A DNA stretch of 64,000 nt from Amaurobius ferox (GCA_951213105.1 OX578146.1:112267927-112331926); one strand, 5' to 3'; numbered from the stretch's first letter, positions 12,390 through 25,539 are shown. A program made the numbers and translations. Notes: generated from the letters alone by a model not told the origin.

Positions 12390-13425
12390 AAATCTGATGT
12401 GGGCAGCACATGACTTTCCTTATATAATACAATAAATTTACTACTTTTACAATAAAAAAAATAGGTTATTCTTATAGTAGATACTTATATTATTTCCAAG
12501 ATATTGAATTTTCGTCAATTAATCGTCATTTTCATTGATTTAGCGGCATTTATATCCCTTTGGAATGATTTTCGTTAATGTAGCAACATTTAAAAAGACG
12601 CCAACTTGGCGACATTCCACCAAATTCGTCACCAAAATCTCGCCAAGCGTTATGGACGGAGAAATAAGTTATTCTTATAGTACATAAATGACTATTGGCG
12701 TTCAAATACAAAAGTATTACCCAAAGCATCTTTTTTCATGAATGGAACGAACTAGATCCACGAGAATTATGTCACCAAATTTATCGCATGGTACTACATA
12801 TGAAAAGTGAACATGTTTCTTAATAGGAAATATTTTTGTTTTATTTTATATGATTTTTTGATATTTTTTTTTTAAATGCGCAACATCTTGAGAACGGTTC
12901 ATGTCAGCGTTCTAAAATTTATGTCAATCGTTTTCTAATGAAAAATTACATAAGAAATGTCTATTTGCGCAACTTTATTAGAGGTTTTGATTTTTTGACG
13001 ATTTTTTCCAAATTTCACTCGAAAATTTAGGGGGATTCTGAACATTCGATTGCGCATAAAAACAATAGGCTTCCAGTGTTTACGGATTGCCCAGAAATCT
13101 GGAAAATATTGGAAGGCCCAGACCACACGACTAATCCTAAGGCTTACGGTAACTTATTGTGTGGCCGGAGTGTTTACGGATTGTAATTTTTGTACCAAAT
13201 TTCGTTCGAATCGGTCCATTCGTTCGTCAGTTATCGTCTCCACAGACTCACTGACACACATACTTTCACACACACACACACAGACCACTTCAAAAATGTT
13301 CGATTCGTGATCAGGGATGCTTGAAACGTGCTCTCCCGTCGAAAACTCGAATTCGAATTTTCGACCCCGTAACAATACTTTCCTTATACGTTATTGTATA
13401 TAAGGAAAGTAAATAAAACTGGCAT
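12390..13425 (-). repeat. Dispersed ~1 kb repeat, copy 2 (inverted)
   Basis: This is the reverse complement of copy 1 (4942-6240). The TATAAGGAAAGT palindromic end is now at about 13374-13407. The TTGGCGAC/GTCGCC hairpin is near 12602-12640, and the arm reading AAATCTGATGTGGGCAGCAC is at the left. It differs from copy 1 by a 79-bp hairpin insertion at 13090-13168 flanked by 15-bp direct repeats. The short CA-rich stretch near 13270 is expanded relative to copy 1. Confidence 0.8.
13090..13168 (-). mobile_element. Hairpin retroposon, copy C
   Basis: Read on the minus strand, the insertion starts CCGGCCACAC and returns as GTGTGGTCTGGG, giving a basal stem. An apical stem of CC(G)TAA against TTAGG lies inside. 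A 27-nt extra 3' tail follows. The direct repeats AGTGTTTACGGATTG at 13075-13089 and 13169-13183 are identical over 15 bp. The homologous place in copy 1 of the host repeat (5152-5166) has one copy of the target and no insertion, so the ends of the mobile unit are fixed by an empty site within this window. Confidence 0.9.
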
Positions 13426-14129
13426 CTGACGCTCTCTTTTAAGACATTAACCTTTGTTGTAGCATCTGGCGTCATTGAATTGAACTACTTCTTAAAAAAA
13501 AAAATTCACACACAGTATTTGCTACGAAATTACAATATTTTACTACAATTATTTTTTTCTAAAATAAAAAAAAATAACTTTTTTTAAGAATTTCTTTTTT
13601 TTTCCGAAGAAAAAGAAAGTTCTTAAAAAAAAGAAAGTCCAGTTAGTGAAATGATATCGGAAGCTTAAGGACCAGGTAGTTTGCAAGCAAGACCCACAAA
13701 CTAATCTAGTGACAATAACAATCCAGTAGCGAATAATATAAGAATTACCAATCGCGGAGAACATTACTAACAATAGGGATTTAAGAACGTTTCAGAAGTT
13801 ACTTAAAACAACCTTGAAAACGTTTGAAGAATGCCCCATTATGAATCCGGAACCTAGAAATGGCAAGAAGCTAAGTTAGCAAATCGTTTTTAAGGAAGGA
13901 AGACGGTAGAGTGCTTAGGAAGCACAATAACTACAACTTCGATTTGTAAGCGAAAAAAGAATGAAGGATTGGGAAGAGATCTTGGAAATATATCATTAGT
14001 TACCGCTGATGATCCAAGAAAATGAGAGCATGTCTTTTGTAAAGAACATGAACGTTTTTTCTTCTTTTTATGAGAGGATCGAAATGAGGGATCAATTTCT
14101 GTTTTTTTCCTTGGGGTTGGAAGGTGAAA
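13426..14129. other. No gene recognised
   Basis: AT-rich and oligo-A/T rich. Nothing identifiable. Confidence 0.5.
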
Positions 14130-14520
14130 CTACTTTCCATTTAGAATCGCGCTGCCATTGCAAATAACAGTATCCGTGGACTGATTTCGCGCTTATTATT
14201 CGTTCCTCAGAATGGAATAGCAAATGCTCGTATCTAAAATGGCGGCAAGACAACTTGCTATGTTCCACCATGTTTCGAATTTCTTTAGAGACTGAGCCCA
14301 CTTCAAAATTCTTGAAAATAAAAAATGAACTTCGGCTGAAACGGTCAAGTTCATACTCGCAAAACTCGCTAATAGTTGGCCATTTCAAAGTTAGGATCGC
14401 ACTCCTATATCCAATAACTGGTATCGTGCTTATTATGCATTCGTCGGCTTAGAATAGACTATCTCAAAGTTTCTTAAATTTGCCAAAAGTTGTCAAGATG
14501 GCGATATTTCAACCAATTAA
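14130..14520 (+). repeat. Degenerate tandem pair, ~240-bp period
   Basis: The sequence around 14143-14210 (AGAATCGCGCT, then TCGCGCTTATTATTCGTTC, then a word like AAATGGCGGCAAGA) recurs in diverged form around 14390-14510 (AGGATCGCACT, TCGTGCTTATTATGCATTCG, AAGATGGCGATA). A 98-codon minus-strand frame overlapping the first copy is probably incidental. Confidence 0.5.
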
Positions 14521-17257
14521 TCGCCAATATCATGTGATCCGGTCTTTTCCTTAGGACGATTGACCTAAAAACTGTTTCCTTCTGAACAGTTTAAAGGCAG
14601 AAGAAAAAAAGGGACTAGGTAATTGCATCAACATACAGTTGTCTTCTTATCTGGCTCTAGCGAAATCAAATTCCATGGTCGGATAAACAAATGACCAGTA
14701 AAACCGGAAATTTTGCTAGAATTGGCATACCCAAATTTATGGAAATCGATTTGTTATTCCATAAGAGGATTTCACTCTTTCAGAAGAAGATGTGAAATTT
14801 ATAATTCAAATACGCCCCGAGAGCTCATAAACAATGTATCTATTCATTTTCATCAAAAGCATTTACAAAGCATTCATTCGTTTGATAATAGAAAATTTGA
14901 TGTGAGCAAAATACATACACAAGAAAAAAAAAATTTTTAACTCTATATAACAAATTAAAATTTTTTAATTTTCAAATTGTTTCAGAAAAATTCAGTGCAT
15001 TTCTCTTAGTCTATACAAATAAACAAGTTTCTTACGCTTACCAATCGAGATATATGTGCCAAATTCCATTAGAATAGCTAAATTCCGCCCAAGAGATATC
15101 GTGACCACACAGTGATAATTGAAAAAAATGTTGATTAAGGATCCACATGTACATTTTACTATGTAAGCAAGGGAATTGCAAATTTCAATTTTAAGTATTA
15201 TATGTAATGAACAAATCAAGTAATCCTTTAAACCTCAATTTTTGAAGGGGCTGGGGTGAATCTTGTGTAAATATATTTTAAGTTCAAATCAAAATTATAT
15301 GAAAACTGACCAGTGCAGAAATAAGTTATGTGCTCCGATTTCGACACCGATTTTCGTTAAAAATGTATTCGACTCATACGAATTCAATGAAAAATGGTTA
15401 AGTATCAAAAAGAAACTCTGTTGTAACCAATCAAAAGAAACCCAAAATTGGGGCCCTATGTACGAAAAATCCCCATCAAGGCAAATGGTCAGTTGAGTTT
15501 AGGTAGTTTATTTCCTCAATACCGGGGATTAATAGCAGGATTTTTCCCTATCAACCAATCGTTAGTTAGCTCTTAACTCTCGGAATGATTCGTCAAAACA
15601 GAATCAAAGACATCTGTGGATCATTAATAGTTCTTCTGCAAAGAATCTGGCAAGGAGTTTGGATTATTACTCAACCAATTAGTAAGATGATTACTTTTGA
15701 ATGAGAGTGGGTTACTTACTCTAACAAGCCTATTAAGTATAATCGAAACTGTATTTTATAGTTTACTTTCATATATACATTTATATTAAAATCTCGTTAA
15801 TATTGAAAGAAACTAAATTAATGTGATTTTTCGTGAGCACTTTAACAATTATAGATGCTTAATATACGGATAAAATACAGCACTTGTGTCAATATTTTAC
15901 ATGACCCGCCAAAACAGTGTGTTTAGATAATTTGGCTCAATAGCCTGCAGAATTTGAACTGATCTGGTTTTGGACGCTGACTCTCAAAACCATGGGGAAT
16001 ACAGCGACATTGAAAGTCATCACGTATTTTATTTTAATAGTTCCTCTAAAATTTAATAACCATAGAAATTTAAAAAACATACAAGTTCCTTTAGAAAGTC
16101 CAGACTTCCTAGGGGAATTCCATTCTTCCTTTGATAACCTGACCTCATTTATTAGTTGCATAATCAATCTCTACCAAGAGAACCATGAGACTATATATAT
16201 ACGAAAATAATTTAAACTAATGCATATGTTAAAATTATTTTGAAGCTTAAATTAATTAATTGCAAGCTTAATAAAATTGCTTAATTTTTGGCGTAGACCT
16301 CAAAATATTGTTGTTAAGGGAGTTTCAAAATTTTTAATCCGTCACCGAGTGCATCTCTGATTTTTAAACAATTATCACGCTATAATCAGTATCACAATCA
16401 AAACCTATTCTATAATCAAATCTTTCACCAAATACACTCACTCAACTGCTCATTCACCCCAGCAAACTTCCATAATGAGTTGTCAAATTCTAATCAAGAA
16501 CATCTGCCCTTCGTACAGATGCCGATGAAAGAGAATATACAGAGAGCGGGTACATTTCTGTTAAACGGTCTCTCTTTTAGCCATAACAAAAATTGTCTGC
16601 TACCACAGCTGTCTGATTTCAATCATTAAAAGATGGAGTCATGTACGATTCGATTGCCACCAAATTCTGTCCGATCCGTAAAAATTATTTGCCGTGATAA
16701 ATCCGTTGACATCTGGGAAATGGAGATATTTGTAGTAAAGATTATTTTCCCGAAATTTGTAATAGAAATAAATATTCCTGAATTATTCTACAAAATATAA
16801 AGATATGATGCTAAAAGTACCACATTAACTTTTTTTATTTCGGAATTCGTGGTTAGCAATTTAAATAACAATATAGGTCATTTTATTCATGGTTTATTCA
16901 AAATAAATCAACTTAGGAAAAGCAGGGTTTTTTTTTTTTTAGCAAATTATCATAATTCCACATACAATTGAATCTTGTTTCTCCAGACTAAACAAATTCG
17001 GATAAACAAAAATCCGAACAATGAAATAACGATCTATAATTATTTCATAATATTTTTCCATTGGCGACACCTGCTCTTTTCTGTTTGGATTTTTTTACTA
17101 TTGCAAAACTATACTATTATATAGGAAGTACTCTACTATATTATAGAACTATTATTTACTAATATAAAAGGTATGAACAGGACATGACTATATTTTCATT
17201 GGGGACGAGAAGGGTAATAAAATGATATTACTCTTCGTTCTACATATTTCAATCATG

Positions 17258-17259
<2 letters not shown>
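14521..17259. other. No gene recognised
   Basis: AT-rich DNA. Several open frames of 60-77 codons are present, none with recognisable composition or domains. AAAATTGTCTGCTACCA at about 16590 is shared with 44564. Confidence 0.5.

Positions 17260-17293
<34 letters not shown>
17260..17293. repeat. (AT)n microsatellite
   Basis: An uninterrupted TA run. Confidence 0.97.
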
Positions 17294-17295
<2 letters not shown>

Positions 17296-18138
17296 ATTTT
17301 ACTTTAGTTTTCTTCCACTACGCAATAAAAAATATGGCATCAGCTCTCACACATATATACACAACAAATTAAAATAAAAAAGAAATTTAAAATAGCCAGC
17401 CAACTTCGTTTCAGTTTTTTGTGTGGCACATCTACATGCGATTTCTACTAAATTTTTATACAAATTTAACATATACTCTAGCAACATGCTAGTTTTGAAA
17501 TACCATGACGGAAAAAATAACGTCATCATTTTTTTGGATTTCATTGTCCCAAATGCATTTATACTATACAATATACTTTCCCTATATTTGCAAATTATGT
17601 TGAAATAGTCCTGAAGGCCTATATAATCCCGTGTTCAAAATTAAAATCTGAAAATTATTTTTGGAGAAAAATCAACAATAACTTGACAGAATTTTAAAAA
17701 AAAATTAGGTATGTATAAGGATATAAACCATTAGGAAAACAAACATATTATTAAATAAAACTAATATTAATTTGATATAACTTTAAAAATTAAGTTTAAG
17801 TTCTAAAAAAAGATTTCAACATATAAGCATGTTTTAGTGATCGTTCTAGAATATAGACGCCCCACACTCATTCGCTCGTGCCACACACGTGGTATTTTTT
17901 TTAAACCAAAAAAAAAGAGAGGAAAAGAAAAATGAGTTTATTTGTAAAGTTACTCAAAAACACTTTTAACAGAATTTAAACAGGTTGTCTGTATGGACGA
18001 AGTACTACAACTAATTTTTTTTTTCTCCGCATCGGAAAACACCAGACCGTGAAAGGTCTCGAGTGCGAAAAAACTTGAAGAATTCCAAGGCTTCATCATA
18101 ACTCAGACAAATAACACAGGTGACACAAATCTATGAAC

Positions 18139-18171
18139 ACGCCAATAACTAAAAATAAAAGTTATTGGCGT
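18139..18171. repeat. Perfect 12-bp inverted repeat hairpin
   Basis: ACGCCAATAACT and AGTTATTGGCGT pair perfectly around a 9-nt A/T loop. There is no U-run after it and no gene upstream, so I do not call it a terminator. Confidence 0.8.
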
Positions 18172-18235
18172 CACAAAATAAAAATAATAAAATACAAATT
18201 TAAGATAAGAAATTTAAAAGAACAAATAATAAAAT

Positions 18236-18291
18236 TTAATTGGTCATAATTGTTATCTTAATTTAAAGATAACAATTATATGTCCAATTTA
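18236..18291. repeat. Inverted repeat with ~24-bp arms
   Basis: TTGGTCATAATTGTTATCTT and its near-complement AAGATAACAATTATATGTCCAA are separated by a few bases. This may be the core of a tiny foldback element. No TSD was identified. Confidence 0.7.
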
Positions 18292-18380
18292 ACATTTTAA
18301 GGAATTAGAGTTACCATTAGATGAAAATGTGAAAATATTATAACACTTGTTCAGGATTATGTACTGAGGACAGAACTCAT

Positions 18381-18443
18381 GTCCTACACAGGATTCGAAC
18401 AACGGATCTTCGGCTGGCTAGCTACTCATTGAGTTACTAGGAC
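18381..18443 (-). repeat. tRNA-like SINE head or tRNA pseudogene
   Basis: On the minus strand, GTCCTAG at the start pairs with TAGGAC at the end (six Watson-Crick pairs). The A-box-like TAACTCAATGAGTAG and the B-box-like GTTCGAATCC are in tRNA order. It is 63 nt, shorter than a tRNA, and lacks a convincing anticodon arm, so a functional tRNA is unlikely. It resembles 31653-31723. Confidence 0.65.
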
Positions 18444-20300
18444 GATACTAAGTTAAAGTCTTCACATTATTGTAAAAATAAAATGTCAGTGCTGTTCTTA
18501 TTTGATTACAAAAATATGCAACAATACTGCGCATGACATTGTGAATTATGTGGCGTATCAAATGTATAATTCGTAAATTATGTAAAGTAGAATATTTTAA
18601 ATAGTTAATATTTTCATCATAATAAACATTTTCTCAGTTTTGCACTCGTCCATGTATGTGGCAACTTGTTGGCCCACACACGTCGACCAACAACTGAAAA
18701 GTTCTTATGGGCCGGCCTGCTTTTGATGTCCGTAACGCAGATATTTCCGTGCATATTACAGTAAACACGCGTTTTGAATTAACCTAGGCTGTTATTTCAA
18801 GTTATTTATTTTTTGGTATATCATTATTTTTCAGACCAAATTATTTTTTGCACCATTATTTCTCACAAAACATGCAAAATTCAACGGGTGAAATAAAACT
18901 AAAAATTATAGAGCAGTGCTGTTTATCTGAGAATTGGCTTCACTTCTGTTGAGTATGTTCTTAATCACACAGTTTTAGCATTCGAAAAATTCGAACGATA
19001 TTATTTTCTTTTTTATATATATATATTTATCTAAAAGTTTCAACCAACCGCGAAAGGCATTGCAACGAAATTGAAAGAAAAAAAATTCCAAGAACTTGCT
19101 TGAAAAGGAAAACCTTGCTTCTCTAAATAACATACCACATGTGTTTCATCAAAATTCGTGTTATTCTCACAACGATGTCTTTCTTCTCTGTAATTCGGAC
19201 TGTTTAAATTTTAAAAAATTGCTTGGGGAAAAAAATCCGATAGCTTTGTTTTTTATCATGCAGAAAATTATAACAATACTGCAGAAAAATATATGTATTT
19301 ATTTTTAATACTGGTGTTTACGAATAATATATATATTTCCCACATTTGGAGATGGAAGTAATTAATATATATTTCTCCCTGAAAAAGATTGGAAATATAA
19401 TGGCATTCGTAGAGTTATTATTACGGCAGGTGGAAACACAACGCATTTGATAGAAACAGTAAAAGTCAACGCGTGACAACCGCGAAGGTCATTTCAAGGT
19501 TTAGAATTCACAGTGGCATTCGAATACAAAGGCAGACGATTGTGAGAATTTAAGTAAAAATACAGCCGTAAAAGAAATTACCGTTGATCGTCTGCTGCTG
19601 TTTTCAAAAGATAACAGCAACTATTAAATGCTAATGTTTCCATTTGCATTAACTGACAAAAGGCTTTAATTAAATCCATTAATAATTTAAAGCAACTTTA
19701 TTCAATCTCGAGTTCCACAAATTTAGATAATTTAATAGAATGCACTTTTGTTAGATTCTCGCTGTGTTTCTTTGACTATAATAAATTACATTTTACGATT
19801 TGGAACACATATACAAACAATTATACACCAATGGTAAGTGGGGGTGACAAAAATTAAATCACATACAGTAGCCATTAAATGGATCTATTAGACTTATATT
19901 ACACGCAAGAGATTAATATTAAAAGTGACTTTAATCTTTCAAGTTACCAACAGTCAGTAAATTTGATTAACTAAATACATTAAAGTAAATAAGTGTTAAT
20001 AAATGTTGCTTTAGGTATAACGAGCTTCAATCTGTCACATTTTGTCATAGATGCAGACAGGTTCTAAAAAAATAGGGTGTTTATAATGCTAGATTTCGTT
20101 TTCCAGTATAGACCCTGTGGAGAACTACTGCCATTTTCCCTATAATGAGGGATTATGACCCCTCTGCCTACGTTTAAGCTCTACAGGGACGTATTATCAA
20201 CATTTAAATTTCTATTATCTTTAGTGCTATATATTTAAATTTTAAAAACAATTATAAAGAAGTCATATATCCAATCTGAGTGTTTTTATATATTATATAT
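18444..20300. other. No gene recognised
   Basis: AT-rich. An inverted pair of ATCGTCTGC 9-mers lies at 19532-19540 (reverse) and 19587-19595 (forward). Confidence 0.5.
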
Positions 20301-20303
20301 GTT

Positions 20304-20651
20304 ACCGGCAATGTATGAAATGTCGGCATTCATAGAATACCTAGGCATTTTATAGAATACCGGCCGTTTTTAGGCAAAGTATGAAATATGAGAATTATTA
20401 TATACTTTCCCTAGGCATTGTATATAATACCTAGGCATTCTATAGAATGACAAATGCTATTTAGGCAAAGTATGAAAAAAGGAATGAATTGGAGATATAT
20501 TTCATACTTTGCCGGTTTGTCATTTGTCATTCTATAGAATGCCTAGGAAATGTGTGAAATGTTAATCGTTTCATAGATTGCTGACCAGTTTTCAGTATTC
20601 TATAAAATGCCTAGGTATTCTATAGAATGCCGGCTTTCATACATTGCCGGT
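20304..20651 (+). mobile_element. Palindrome-rich MITE, copy 1
   Basis: The terminal inverted repeats are about 45 bp: ACCGGCAATGTATGAAA at the left against TTTCATACATTGCCGGT at the right. The inside is built from repeated near-palindromic words (CCTAGGCATTCTATAGAATG; TTTAGGCAAAGTATGAAA and its complement), so the whole 348 bp can fold on itself. It is non-coding. The 6-bp word TATGTT lies just outside each end (20298-20303 and 20652-20657) and may be a TSD or the joint of a tandem duplication. I cannot assign a superfamily. Confidence 0.85.
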
Positions 20652-20657
20652 TATGTT

Positions 20658-21005
20658 ACCGGCAATGTATGAAATGCCGGCATTCATAGAATACCTAGGC
20701 ATTTTATAGAATACCGGCTGTTTTTAGGCAAAGTATGAAATATGAGAATTATTATATACTTTCCCTAGGCATTGTATATAATACCTAGGCATTCTATAGA
20801 ATGACAAATGCTATTTAGGCAAAATATGAAAAAAGGAATGCATCGGAGATGTATTTCATACTTTGCCGGTTTGTCATTTGGCATTCTATAGAATGCCTAG
20901 GAAATCTGTGAAATTTTAATCGTTTCATAGATTGCCGACCAGTTTTCGGTATTCTATATAATGCCTAGGTATTCTATAGAATGCCGGCTTTCATACATTG
21001 CCGGT
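20658..21005 (+). mobile_element. Palindrome-rich MITE, copy 2 (tandem)
   Basis: A second 348-bp element lies head-to-tail with copy 1, separated by 6 bp (period 354). It differs at only a small number of sites. It includes the perfect 18-bp palindrome GGCATTCTATAGAATGCC at 20880-20897, where copy 1 has one mismatch. The right flank is AACGTATAT, roughly the reverse complement of the left flank of copy 1. Confidence 0.85.
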
Positions 21006-21110
21006 AACGTATATATTGATTTATTTGTTACAACACATTAAATGAAAATGCTCAATTGCAGTGATAAAACACATACATACATTTTCAACACACAAAGCAA
21101 TAAAATAGAC

Positions 21111-21120
21111 GGGGGGGGGG
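21111..21120. repeat. Poly-G run
   Basis: Ten G in an AT-rich context; one of the many G/C homopolymers in this window. Confidence 0.9.
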
Positions 21121-21380
21121 ACTAGAACCGAAATAAGGTTCATAGTAAATTATATAGTTCGTAATAATTATTATTACCAATCTAAAATTATCTGAAATTA
21201 TATGAGATTATTTGCATTTGATTTATCGTGTCCATATTTCATAACATGCACACACACATACACTAGATCTATTTCTAAAAGTTTAAACGTGTTGAGGAAA
21301 AAGATACGTATAAAAAATTTTAAAATATTTTTCCAATCAATTTTATTTATTTATTTTCAATTTTCCTTGAAAACAGACAA

Positions 21381-21381
<1 letters not shown>

Positions 21382-21461
<80 letters not shown>
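21382..21461. repeat. Long (AT)n microsatellite, ~80 bp
   Basis: About 40 uninterrupted TA units, the longest microsatellite in the window. The open frame through it (Ile/Tyr repeats) is an artefact. Confidence 0.97.
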
Positions 21462-21463
<2 letters not shown>

Positions 21464-23750
21464 AATGTCTATAAAAAGAACTGAAATTATGATAACAAAC
21501 TTCAATTATTATTGAAACCCAAATAATAACCTTATTCTATCTCATATTTACAGTAACTTATTCATTTGATACGATATGCCATAATATTGATTTCCTATAC
21601 GACTTATCAAATAAAACCAGTTTTAGTTTTTATATCAATTATACTGCAGCACAAATCCTATCTCGTATCCGACACAATATTCTTAATAAGAACAAAGGAA
21701 GCAATCGCGATAATGACAGAGAATAAAAATCAGAGGCCTCCTTTATCATGTATGAATAAAACATGATCTGATGCACTTGTTCATTCATTCACTAATCGAC
21801 AATGTACATGCAATAAACAAACATTAATTATTGAAGTGCCACCTAAATTACATAAATAACGTCGGAAAGATAGCAATTCGCGAGCTACAATTATGTTACG
21901 CATTAAATAAGAGTTGTCATAGTGATTGCAAGAAGAATCTATTTTTGAACAAGAGGGAAATAATGTGATAATCGTCTGCACGATCTGAATCTGGATATTA
22001 AAAATATTCTTCTTTTAAATCCATGAGATATTGTTGCATTGAATGAGATATTGGGAGTAAAAAGAAGTTTCAATTTCAGCTCTGAATAAACTGGGAAAAG
22101 AATGTTATTCACCTGAGTTGCAAAATATTTATGATTTTTTAACGTATTTAGTAATTCGAAATTTTACAAGAAAAATTGTATCAACATTTTCAATGTGTAC
22201 AACATAAAAATATTTATATTCGATTTATTAAAATATTTACATTTACAGCATTTAGTTGAATTGAACAACTTTTAGAACACGAGGAGTATATATATTATCT
22301 CAATATGAATTAAACAACCTTAAGATTTCACTTTTGCGAATTTAAAATTAACTTCTAAAAATAATTGCTTCAGCAAGCTATGTTCAAATATGGTTACGCT
22401 ACGAAAGGAGCTGTTTTGTAAGATGATATTTCTTTGTCATGCATTGCATATATGCAGTAAAAATAGTAAATCATTATACATTATAGAAATCTGTTTTATT
22501 AAGAAAAACAATGCTAAGAAAATTAAAGATCGATATAAAAGGGTAAAAAACAAAGGAAATAAATTCAAGCAAAAAATATATATAAAGAGAAGATATTAAC
22601 ATTTCTGGAAAAAAAAAGAAAAAAAAACAGATTTGCTGTTTTAGTAACTTAGTTGAAGATTTTTTTCAGTTAACTGTTTTTCTCTCTTGCAGAAAAAACT
22701 TAGAATAACTGCTTTTATGTTTCTATATTTTGAGAAAAAATTCGGCAGCTCAAAATATATAGAACAAACCGAATCAGCGTATTTTAGTTTGTGAATGGAA
22801 GTACGACGTTGGAATTTTACCAAGTGATCCAATAGACTCGAAAGACCAATCAGACATCACAACGCCAAGCGATAAAAAAAAGAAAAAATATTCGCCAAGT
22901 GCATTTGATTTGGCGGGTTATTTTTGCGAACGAAGAACATTTTTTCAGTCTTTCTGAACAACGTTTTCCAATACGACACATTATTCATGAGGTACTCCAG
23001 GAAGAATGTCGATATTGGGGGAACAAAAACTTCGAGAAGAAAAAATGAACAGCCGATACCGAATTCGATCAAAAAATAAACTAGGGATCGGACGTTTCAA
23101 ATTTCCGCGCACGTTTCAGTTCTTCGTTAGAGTGAAGGATGACTGTCACCTGGCTGGTCGAGAAAAAAAAATGAGACCATAGAGATAAAGGTACGTTCGA
23201 CTTACAATGTTGGAATATTCAGCTAGAAAAGTCAAAGAAATAGAATATTCCTTGGGGATATTTCAAGAACATGCCTGCAATTCGTATCTGGTATATTGCG
23301 AGTTTAGTAACTTTCGCTTATCGTTGTGTTCAATTGAAAAATGCCATGTAATTGTAGAACATTTTGATTAAACATTTATACAACCTCGAGTTGTATAAGC
23401 TGTAACATTATTATTTCTGTATTAAAGAAGGAAACTATCATAATCAGAAACTTGTATTTAGCAATCATTTCAGGGAGATCGAAAACGTGGCCTTTTTAGT
23501 AGACAGATCGCCGAAGAGAGGGTATGCAAGAAAAAAAAAAACATATGGTGAAGTCGCATGTAATTAAATCTACAAAATCTATCTTGACATGTAGCATAGG
23601 TAGACATCTTTAACCGCACACTTTTAAAATACGGGTTTTTTTTTTTTATCTTCTTGGAAAAAATAATTGCAAGAACTTTAACAAATCATTTATAATCCTC
23701 ACTCTTGGTGATTAGACCCTGTCCGACACATAGGCCAAGTCGTATTTCTT
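21462..23750. other. No gene recognised
   Basis: AT-rich. One ATCGTCTGC lies at 21971-21979. Short open frames only. Confidence 0.5.
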
Positions 23751-23754
23751 TTAA

Positions 23755-23930
23755 ACACTTTCGGGCCAGATCATACACAAGATTAATTAAAAACAAAAAA
23801 ATTCAGGCCAGGCTGCACTTGAGATTAATTTAAAAAAAAAAATCGGACTGGGATCCACACACGTTTAGTTTTCAAGCATACATACCAAGCCGGACCGGGC
23901 GCATTCAATGATTTAAAGTATACTTATTTT
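23755..23930 (+). repeat. Degenerate ~58-bp tandem repeat
   Basis: Words of the form GGGCCAGATCATACACAAGATTAA, GGCCAGGCTGCACTTGAGATTAA and GGACTGGGATCCACACACGTTTA follow one another at about 58-60 bp, each trailed by an A-rich stretch. The copies have diverged. Confidence 0.45.
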
Positions 23931-24682
23931 GGGGGGGCCGAATTTAGACAAGACTCGGTGATCTTTTGGCCAGTGGGCTCAGTTAAAAATGTCTTCGAGC
24001 ACGACCTGGATTCAGACAGTGGCACTGTAGGGTCAGGTAATCTGAAATTTAGTTAGTCGGATGGTTAATTCTAGGGTGTCCAAGGCGTGTAAATATACAG
24101 AAAACTTATACAATGTTTAGTAGGGAAAGTAAAATGAAACACAGTTTCTGTATTGAGTTTAAGTATCACTTGACCTTAGGCAGTCAGAAGCGAGCATCTT
24201 TTAAACTGACACTAAGCTTCGATTCCATAATAACAGAAAATCCTTCAACCCCCCCCCCCCACTGCACAATTCATAAACAGGTTTCTATCTACTTAATATA
24301 CACATATTTAATCCTTCGTTTTATTACCTGGACGAACGCACGCGCGCACAATAAGCGCAAACGAGCCGAGAACACTGAAAAATAAGATACGTCATGACAG
24401 CTACAAATTTCCAAGTCCGGCATAGACCATAATCTCAAAACGTACGCCATTTTTTTACGACCTAAATGTCAGTCCCTTCCAATATTTTATCTCCTCGAAG
24501 CTGACAGGTGCTAGCAGACAAAAGATATTCGTATAGTCTAAGATACTGCATGACATACCTTCGAGAATAAGAGGGAGGATAGGAAAAATAAAAACTTAGA
24601 CCAGTCAGTTAGTTCTCCAGCGTCCTTCCTAGTAGTTTCTGTGACACAAATCTCTTAAGGCGTCACCAATCGCAAAAATGAG

Positions 24683-24708
24683 AAATAAAATAAAATAAAA
24701 TAAAATAA
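24683..24708 (+). repeat. (AAAAT)n microsatellite
   Basis: Five pentanucleotide units. Confidence 0.9.
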
Positions 24709-25539
24709 CTGCAAGGCAGGTGATGTTCTCACAATGCTTTGTAGAATATAGATCCTCCCCCCCTCCCCTCCTGAATGTAGAGAAGTACACGGAACATTTT
24801 TTCCGAGCTTTTGACGGTACACCTTTAACCTCGGCAACGACAGTGTTCTTTCTTTTATGTGTGTCCTTTAAAGTCGTCGTGATTTTTATTTTATATTTTT
24901 TTCTATCTAGAGACTTCAAAAGATTGATGACTAAAAAGGTGTCTCCGATTTTATTTCCTTGCTGAAAGTTACGTTTGTGGGAATTATATTCTTGCATTCA
25001 ACGAAATACAGAGGGGTGATTCTCTGGCACTGTCTCATCTTTGAGAATTCATAAATTGACTGCATGATTTGCAGGTAAACTTATCTGATGAAGCCAGTAC
25101 ATTTTCAAACTAATATTTTTTTTCCATTCTTACATTAATTCTTATCCATTAAATTGAGTTGCATCCCATAAAAAATCAATACTTCAAAGTCCATCGCAAA
25201 AATTTGCAGTTTTAAAATAATATCTTCCTTTTCCACTTGCCTATTAGGTGCATTTTTAAATGACGCCAAAATCCTAAAACACGAAGGTATGTTAACGGTT
25301 CATCTTGGTTTTTGTTGCAGCGCACTTACTCCTAGCAGTGGTAAGTGCACTGCACTTCTGAAAACCCAAATACAAACTGATACCATCTACATTTACACTC
25401 TACCTCTGACCCAACAGCGTACAATAAAGCACCCTAAACAGAACTGGGTCGCCGCAAAGTTGCCCAAAACTCCTTAAACCGGCAAACTCGGATTGAAAAT
25501 AATTATGCACATAAAAATATGCCAGCTGTCAAAAAAAGT

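Noticed and set aside
18042..18061. CCAGACC...GGTCT as a hairpin copy
   Set aside because: Only a 5-bp stem with a 6-nt loop. No CCGGCC arm and no direct repeats.
18663..18716. A seventh hairpin-retroposon copy (GGCCCACACACG ... TGGGCCGG)
   Set aside because: It has a GGCCCA/TGGGCC stem, but lacks the conserved CAGACC and loop words and has no flanking direct repeats.
21202..21474. A 90-codon plus-strand ORF ending in Ile-Tyr repeats
   Set aside because: The second half is the (AT)n microsatellite, and the first half has no protein-like composition.
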